DNA from: an uncultured Mailhella sp.
Lineage (GTDB): Bacteria; Desulfobacterota; Desulfovibrionia; Desulfovibrionales; Desulfovibrionaceae
DNA length: 18,762 bases
NCBI GenBank assembly: GCA_944324625.1
Contig: CALUWZ010000012.1
Coordinates: 1 to 18,762, forward strand
Reading direction: 5' to 3'
A program made the position numbers and the translations under genes. The notes beneath the pieces are model-generated. The model saw nothing but the letters and a program-made list of their open reading frames with translations, searched no databases and had not been told where the DNA came from. This document shows positions 14,153 to 18,762 of the stretch, piece after piece; position 1 is the first letter of the stretch, and the number at the start of each line of letters is the position of its first letter.

Positions 14153-15265
14153 TTAAATGGTGATAAGTTCGTATTCCAAGGAGCCCAAGCCGATGGCTGC
14201 GGCATGTTCGAACTGGCGGTAGCCGTGGGTTTTTTCCCAGCGGTGTGCAAATTTGTCAATATTTATGCCGTTGTTTTCCATGGGGTGCAGGCTTTGGGCC
14301 TTGGTGACAAGGTCATAGCTTGCTTTGTCTATTGCCACGGGGTCGGCAGACGCCAAAATGCCGATGTCCGCCACCATGGGCGCGTCACTCCATGAAACGC
14401 AGTCACAGTCAGGGGTGATATTGAGCAAAAAGTTGAGGTATACAACTTTGTCTCTTTTGTTCTGTACGGCGCCGTATGCGTATTCCGCAATGCGTTCCGC
14501 AAAATTGCACAGGTCGGCGTCGTGTTCGTTGACCACGGCTTTCGGTTCGCACACGGTCTGGCATTCAAAACAGCCTATGCATTTTTGTCTGTCGGCAAAG
14601 GCGGATTTTTTATCGCCGTCTTTTTTCATGCTGAGTGCCTGAGCTGGGCAGATTTTTATACAGCTTCCGCAGGCAATGCACTTTTCCGCGTCAACACGAA
14701 CCTTTGTGTCATGCTGGGCACGTTTGCCCCAAAAAGAGGCACAGCCCATGGAAAGGTTTTTGATTGCTCCGCCGAACCCTGCTACCAAGTGGCCTTTGAA
14801 ATGGGATAATACCACCATGGAATCGGCTTCGTAAATTTCACGGGCAATATAGGTTTCCTTAAAATATTTCAGGTTTTCCACGGGAACGGCAACTTGGTTT
14901 CTGCCGTTGAGGCCGTCGGCAATGATAACGGGCGCGTCCATAGTGGCAGGGCTGAAACCGTGCATATATGCCGTTTCCAAATGGTCAACGCTGTTTTTGC
15001 GCGAACCGCTGTACAGGGTATTGGTGTCTGTAAGAAAAGGGTTGGCTTTTTCCTGTTTCACCAGATCCACTACTTTGCGTACCAGCTGAGGGCGCAGGTG
15101 CGTATCGTTGCCCATTTCGCCAAAATGCAGTTTAATGGCTGTGAGGCCGTCTTTTTTCAGGATATTTTTTAATCCCACTGCTTCGCACAGTTTTTCGATT
15201 TTTGCTGTTTTGTTGTCGGCCTGCTTTCTGCAGTGCATATCGGCAAAGTAAACTTTTGCTTTCAT
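14153..15265 (-). CDS. DUF362 Fe-S protein with two [4Fe-4S] ferredoxin motifs, copy B
   Basis: 370 residues; ATG at 15265 with a GAGG ribosome site. Same architecture as the gene at 13013: DUF362 N-terminal half, ferredoxin module (C196-x2-C199-x2-C202-x3-C206P; C229-x2-C232-x2-C235-x3-C239EP), then the DCDCVSWSDAP segment and the DUF362 C-terminal half. The first 90 residues differ from copy A at only about five positions, whereas the ferredoxin module and the stretch after it (about 185-265) carry some 35 of the roughly 83 differences, and there is one inserted residue (E130). Silent differences are frequent even in the near-identical N-terminal part, which points to selection rather than a recent copy. 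It follows the LarE-like gene by 14 bases. The function is not established; the two copies may use different electron partners or form a heterodimer. Confidence 0.85.
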   Translation of the reverse strand: MKAKVYFADMHCRKQADNKTAKIEKLCEAVGLKNILKKDGLTAIKLHFGEMGNDTHLRPQLVRKVVDLVKQEKANPFLTDTNTLYSGSRKNSVDHLETAYMHGFSPATMDAPVIIADGLNGRNQVAVPVENLKYFKETYIAREIYEADSMVVLSHFKGHLVAGFGGAIKNLSMGCASFWGKRAQHDTKVRVDAEKCIACGSCIKICPAQALSMKKDGDKKSAFADRQKCIGCFECQTVCEPKAVVNEHDADLCNFAERIAEYAYGAVQNKRDKVVYLNFLLNITPDCDCVSWSDAPMVADIGILASADPVAIDKASYDLVTKAQSLHPMENNGINIDKFAHRWEKTHGYRQFEHAAAIGLGSLEYELITI

Positions 15266-15279
15266 AAAAACCTCAGTTA

Positions 15280-16113
15280 TTATCTGTCAAAATAGCCGCT
15301 GAGCACATTCAGCCGTTCAAAATGAACAGGGGGCAGTTCGGCATTTTCCAATGCTTTCTGCAAAGTGCTTATCTGTTCTTCAGTCACATATTCAGTATAA
15401 TGAAAATACAGTTTGTTATCAATACGGCGAACCCGAAAATCCGGGATATTTTCTCCAAAAAGTTTGGTAAGTTCCTTTTCAAAAAAAACTTCTGCACGGG
15501 TAAGCTGCATAAGAAGTTCTTCGTCAATGGGGGTATTGTACGGCAGACGGGTCAGCAGGCAGGGTCTCGCTTTTTGGCTGTAATTGTCAAGCCCCATTGC
15601 CATGCCTGCGTTTCGGATGTCTGTCTTGCTGAAATTGGCAAGGGCCAAAGGGGACTGTATGCCAAGTTCATGCAGAGCCCGAAGTCCCGGGCGGTAAACG
15701 TTTTTGTCGTCGGCGTGCGATCCGTCGCAAAGCACTGTGCCGCTTTTCAGAGTATTTTGCAGGTGCATGAAATCCAGCATGGTCTGAAACGCTGTTTTTT
15801 TGCAGTAATAGCAGCGTTCTTTGCTGTTGCCGGCGATTTCCGGATTTTCAAGCACGTTCAGCGGCAGGAGAAACAGAGGGATTTTATGTTTCGTGCTCCA
15901 TTGCTTTAAATACTCTGTCTCTCTGGGGTCAATATGCTTGCCCGTAATATGGATCAGCGAAAAGACACAGCCTGTTTTTTGGGCAAAAAAGGCCAGAAAT
16001 CGGCTGTCAAGCCCGCCCGAGCAGGCTATGCAAAAGGCAGGGCCGAAATTTTGCAGAATATTTTGCAGGGCAAGGGCTTTTTCTTTAAGCGGCGGTTCAA
16101 GGTGTGTAAACAT
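15280..16113 (-). CDS. larE: LarE-like ATP-dependent sulfurtransferase (PP-loop family)
   Basis: 277 residues from ATG 16113, which lies 22 bases after the radA stop; that start has no clear ribosome site, so it may depend on coupling from radA, and a TTG at 16170 inside radA is the alternative. The PP-loop SGGLDS (32-37) binds and adenylates with ATP. LCDGSHADD (128-136) and RPGLRAL...SPL fit LarE, which sulfurates the nicotinate-derived precursor of the nickel-pincer cofactor of lactate racemase. Three cysteines match the [4Fe-4S]-type LarE: C101 and C104 in RCYYCK and C185 in RPCLLTR, rather than the single sacrificial cysteine of the Lactobacillus enzyme. No larA, larB or larC is in the window, so an alternative target for the sulfur is possible. 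The C-terminal part (about 210-277) is the usual LarE helical and strand domain. Confidence 0.85.
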   Translation of the reverse strand: MFTHLEPPLKEKALALQNILQNFGPAFCIACSGGLDSRFLAFFAQKTGCVFSLIHITGKHIDPRETEYLKQWSTKHKIPLFLLPLNVLENPEIAGNSKERCYYCKKTAFQTMLDFMHLQNTLKSGTVLCDGSHADDKNVYRPGLRALHELGIQSPLALANFSKTDIRNAGMAMGLDNYSQKARPCLLTRLPYNTPIDEELLMQLTRAEVFFEKELTKLFGENIPDFRVRRIDNKLYFHYTEYVTEEQISTLQKALENAELPPVHFERLNVLSGYFDR

Positions 16114-16135
16114 TTTAGTTTTGCAGTTTTTTATG

Positions 16136-17509
16136 TTATTTTCTGAACAGTTTTTGCTGCAGTTCCGCAACTGTTTTTACGTGGAAAGGTGAGTTTTCCT
16201 CAAGAGGGCAGTAAACAGGCATGTAGCCGAGTTTTGTGGCTTGGTTCAGGCGTATGCCGTGGCCGGCCACAGGCCGGATTTGTCCGTTCAGATCCACTTC
16301 GCCCCAAAAAACCGCCCGTTCGGGCAGGGGAATGTCATAAAAAGATGACAGAACGGCAGCCACAAGGGCAAGGTCCAGTCCGGGTTCCTGCAGGCGCATG
16401 CCTCCGCCGACTTTGGCGTAAATGTCCACCTGACCGAAATTAAGGCGCAGGCGTTTTTCAAGAACCGCAAGCAAAAGGTGCAGGCGGTTTACGTCAAAGC
16501 CAAGTCCGGTCCGTCTCGGTATGCTTAAATAGGTTCTTGTGACCAGAGCCTGAATTTCTACGGCAAAGGGGCGCTGTCCGTCAAGAGCCATGACTATGGC
16601 TGTGCCGGAAAGGGAAGAGTCGCGCGCGCCGAGGAAAAAAGTGGACGGGTCTTCCACAACTTCCAGTCCTTTTTGCTTCATCTGAAAAACAAGCAGTTCC
16701 TGATTGGGGCCGAAACGGTTTTTCAGCACGCGCAGAAGACGGAATACCTGCTTTCTGTCCCCTTCAAAGGAAATGACCGTATCCACCAAGTGTTCCAAAA
16801 GTCTCGGGCCTGCAAGGTCGCCGTCTTTTGTCACGTGTCCCACCAAAATGAGCGTGGTGTGGTTTCTTTTGCAGACTTCCACAAGCTCGCCTGCGCAGGC
16901 TTTGACTTGGCTGACATTGCCGGGAAGTCCTTCCGCCATGTCAGAGGAAAGGGTCTGTATGGAGTCTGCAATGAGAAGGGCAGGGGCTGAACTTTCCACA
17001 ATGTCGATAATATCCTGCACTCTGTTTGTGGAAACTGCCAGCAGATTTTCATGCAGAACATTCAGGCGTTCGGCTCTTGCCTTGATTTGGGGGAGGGATT
17101 CTTCGCCGCTTGCGTATAAAACCGTATGGGGTTTGGCGTCATTAATGCATACATTATTCTTTGTGCGGCATCCTTTGGCCACTGCACCTGCCATTTGGAG
17201 CAAAAGTGTAGATTTTCCAATGCCGGGCTCGCCTCCGACCAGTATTGCGGAGCCGGGAACAAGCCCGTTTCCCAGTATTTTGTCGAGTGCCGCAAGGCCG
17301 CAGCTGAAACTCTCGTGATTATCCAGACAAACATCTTGTAATGCTATGACTTTATTTGATTTAATTGTTTTTTGCGCCGCATGGGACGTTTTTCTTACCG
17401 TTACGGCTTCCAGAGTGTTCCATTCCTTGCAATTTGGGCATTGTCCTTTCCATTGCAAGGATTCTGAACCGCAATTTCGGCAGACGTAGGTTTCTTTAAT
17501 TTTTGCCAT
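16136..17509 (-). CDS. radA: DNA repair protein RadA (Sms)
   Basis: 457 residues, the standard length. RadA is a hexameric RecA-like helicase that helps branch migration during recombination. Seen in order: an N-terminal C4 zinc finger (C10, C13, C24, C27), a RecA-like ATPase domain with Walker A GEPGIGKST (93-101), LYASGEES (121-128), the Walker B strand LLIADSIQT (158-166), the RadA-specific KNRFG motif (253-257), and a C-terminal Lon-protease-like domain (LSGTAIVMALDGQRP, VGGGMRLQEPGLDLALVAAVLSS). The start at ATG 17509 has an AGAGGTGG ribosome site. It is the first gene of the run leading to the LarE-like, DUF362 and dehydrogenase genes, whose products are otherwise metabolic; co-transcription is inferred from the short gaps. 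Confidence 0.97.
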   Translation of the reverse strand: MAKIKETYVCRNCGSESLQWKGQCPNCKEWNTLEAVTVRKTSHAAQKTIKSNKVIALQDVCLDNHESFSCGLAALDKILGNGLVPGSAILVGGEPGIGKSTLLLQMAGAVAKGCRTKNNVCINDAKPHTVLYASGEESLPQIKARAERLNVLHENLLAVSTNRVQDIIDIVESSAPALLIADSIQTLSSDMAEGLPGNVSQVKACAGELVEVCKRNHTTLILVGHVTKDGDLAGPRLLEHLVDTVISFEGDRKQVFRLLRVLKNRFGPNQELLVFQMKQKGLEVVEDPSTFFLGARDSSLSGTAIVMALDGQRPFAVEIQALVTRTYLSIPRRTGLGFDVNRLHLLLAVLEKRLRLNFGQVDIYAKVGGGMRLQEPGLDLALVAAVLSSFYDIPLPERAVFWGEVDLNGQIRPVAGHGIRLNQATKLGYMPVYCPLEENSPFHVKTVAELQQKLFRK

Positions 17510-17634
17510 AAACCACCTCTTATCGCCAATTTATTAGCTGTTTTTGGGGGAAAATAAAAGTAAAAAAAATTTAATAATAATTTCAGTAAAATATATTTGT
17601 GAAAAAAATAATTAGACAAAAATGTTGCAATCCA

Positions 17635-17662
17635 TTTACAAGGGCTTTTTTTTTGCTAGTAT
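17635..17662 (+). promoter_or_regulatory. Likely promoter of the decaheme cytochrome/rnf unit
   Basis: TTTACA (17635-17640), a 16-base T-rich spacer and TAGTAT (17657-17662) preceded by TGC (an extended -10 feature) stand about 100 bases before the cytochrome start. The leader between them is long enough for further control, but I see no clear hairpin in it. Confidence 0.5.
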
Positions 17663-17764
17663 TACAAACATAGTGACAGAAGTAATTTCTGTTGCTTTAG
17701 GGGTTATCCCTTGTGTAAGGAAAAAAGACGAATGTATACGGTAAGTATGCGAGAGGAGGGTCTT

Positions 17765-18580
17765 TTGAAAAACAATCTCAAACTCACAATCCTTATTGTT
17801 CTTGTAGTGGTAAGCGTGGGCATTTACCTTATTCCCGAAAAAAAGGAAGAGGTTCCCACTCGTGTGCTCCTTGAGAACATAGGCGGAAAAGTTATTTTTT
17901 CCCACAAAATGCATGCGGAAAATTATGGCTTTGACTGTGCTGTCTGTCATCACGAAAGTTCCAATCCTGCTGAATCTGTTCTTGCCTGCGGAGTATGCCA
18001 TGGTACAATTCCCACTAATGCAGAGCTTGCAGAGATTGCAAAAGACGGTGACGGAAAAACGCCTCTTGGCGACATGCCTTACCATGATACCAATCTGGTA
18101 AAGGACAAAAATGCCTGTTTAACCTGTCACCATTTGGAATATTTACAGAAAGAATGGGGACATGACAGACATGCTGAGGAATTTGGCCTGGACTGCGAAT
18201 CCTGTCATCATGCCGACAAGGATATCGAACCGGAACCGATGAACTGCAATAACTGCCATGCCGAGGATACGGCGGTTACGCTGAAAGATGCCGTACACGC
18301 AAAATGTGCGGACTGTCATCAGGAATGGTTTGACGAAGGTCTGAAGTCCTGCAATAAGTGCCATGATGAACTTGATACAAGAAAAGAATTCGCAAAGAAC
18401 AAGGATTTTGAAATAAATCCTGTTTATGCAAAATGTTCAAGCTGTCACGGCAGTCAGGAACCGCAGGAATTGGTACAGAACCGTATGGCTGCTTTCCACG
18501 GACTTTGCATTCGCTGCCACGAAGAAGTCGGGGCAGGTCCTTACGCCAGCGACCAATGCAAACAATGTCATACAAACTAA
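17765..18580 (+). CDS. dhcA: Decaheme c-type cytochrome linked to Rnf
   Basis: 271 residues from a TTG at 17765, chosen because a strong GAGGAGGG site (17753-17760) stands at the right distance; ATG 17732 with AAGGAAAA is the alternative and would add eleven residues. An N-terminal hydrophobic segment (about 6-22) followed by charged residues works as an uncleaved anchor or signal peptide, placing the protein in the periplasm. Ten CxxCH heme c sites are present at C58, C75, C118, C134, C151, C171, C186, C214, C238 and C255, several followed by a second histidine (CHH), and further histidines such as FSHKMH can be distal ligands. Ten hemes and a position immediately upstream of the probable rnfC match the DhcA cytochrome of Desulfovibrio rnf operons. 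It is thought to pass electrons between the periplasmic cytochrome c3 pool and the Rnf complex. Confidence 0.88.
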   Translation: MKNNLKLTILIVLVVVSVGIYLIPEKKEEVPTRVLLENIGGKVIFSHKMHAENYGFDCAVCHHESSNPAESVLACGVCHGTIPTNAELAEIAKDGDGKTPLGDMPYHDTNLVKDKNACLTCHHLEYLQKEWGHDRHAEEFGLDCESCHHADKDIEPEPMNCNNCHAEDTAVTLKDAVHAKCADCHQEWFDEGLKSCNKCHDELDTRKEFAKNKDFEINPVYAKCSSCHGSQEPQELVQNRMAAFHGLCIRCHEEVGAGPYASDQCKQCHTN

Positions 18581-18604
18581 CGGAAATTTAAGGAAAGAGA
18601 TATT

Positions 18605-18762
18605 ATGCGGCAACGTTTTCAAATCCTCAATGATCCTCGTTTTCGTTTAGTATATAATGAAACGAGAAGTTTTATTGAAGGTCCTGCGCCCCAGAAAGTT
18701 CGTCTGAACAGAGAAAACTTTGATTTAGTGGAAGGACTGAAGAAAAAATCCAAAGTCTATCC
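18605..18762 (+). CDS. rnfC: Probable RnfC, N-terminal fragment
   Basis: Partial gene running off the window; 52 codons are visible. ATG 18605 has an AAGGAAAGAG ribosome site and begins 24 bases after the decaheme cytochrome stop, so the two are in one operon. The sequence MRQRFQILNDPRFRLVYNET ... VRLNRENFDLVEGLKKKSKVYP has no signal peptide or membrane span. It lacks the classical N-terminal GGxHP motif of proteobacterial RnfC in the visible part, so the call rests mainly on position after dhcA, which in Desulfovibrio is followed by rnfC. Another redox protein cannot be excluded. Confidence 0.5.
   Translation, partial: MRQRFQILNDPRFRLVYNETRSFIEGPAPQKVRLNRENFDLVEGLKKKSKVY

Noticed and set aside
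13013..15265. The near-identical DUF362 genes as an assembly artefact or recent tandem copy
   Set aside because: They differ at many silent positions even where the proteins match, and have one codon insertion, so they are old, separately maintained paralogues.
16704..17318. A 204-codon plus-strand frame inside radA
   Set aside because: It is Ser/Pro/Arg-rich, has no recognisable domain, and lies opposite the conserved RadA ATPase.
1..18762. CRISPR arrays, tRNA or rRNA genes, riboswitches and prophage genes
   Set aside because: I looked for regularly spaced repeats, cloverleaf arms with CCA ends, conserved rRNA stretches and phage proteins on both strands and saw none. Reading by eye can miss weak riboswitches.

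Overview
The window looks like chromosome of an anaerobic, sulfate- or sulfur-reducing deltaproteobacterium of the Desulfovibrio type. The main reasons are a ten-heme periplasmic cytochrome directly upstream of what looks like the start of rnfC (the dhcA-rnf arrangement known from Desulfovibrio), a one-polypeptide acetyl-CoA carboxylase carboxyltransferase, a ferredoxin-thioredoxin reductase catalytic subunit in a non-photosynthetic setting, and many Fe-S proteins. These assignments come from reading motifs by eye; no database search was possible.

Layout. 1-304 (+) is the 3' end of a membrane cytochrome b gene with its terminator. 305-1260 holds no intact gene, but does hold a decayed IS200-type insertion (tnpA remnant 457-916, with hairpins on both sides). 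1260-5591 (-) is an acetyl-CoA carboxylase operon read as biotin carboxylase, fused alpha/beta carboxyltransferase, then an atypical biotin carrier, with a visible promoter and terminator. 5788-6512 (-) is a two-gene thiol-redox operon: a membrane-anchored glutaredoxin-like protein and a ferredoxin-thioredoxin reductase catalytic subunit. 6619-9653 (-) pairs a RACo-like [2Fe-2S]/ASKHA activator with an Rsm22-family Fe-S methyltransferase. 9838-10818 (+) is a lone fliM with its own promoter and terminator. 10963-11808 (-) is the membrane protease htpX.

12134-17509 (-) is a compact five-gene run: radA, a LarE-like sulfurtransferase, two tandem DUF362 ferredoxin-domain paralogues, and a 3-hydroxyacid dehydrogenase-family oxidoreductase, ending at a strong hairpin. 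From 17635 (+) a divergent unit starts with the decaheme cytochrome and continues into the probable rnfC, which is cut by the window edge.

The common theme is redox and Fe-S chemistry. The best candidates for undescribed biology are the larE-like/DUF362/DUF362/dehydrogenase run and the RACo-like/Rsm22 pair. In both, recognisable families sit together without the partners that would explain them in the classical systems (no larA, larB or larC; no corrinoid protein or methyltransferase in the window). No tRNA, rRNA, CRISPR array or prophage was seen.
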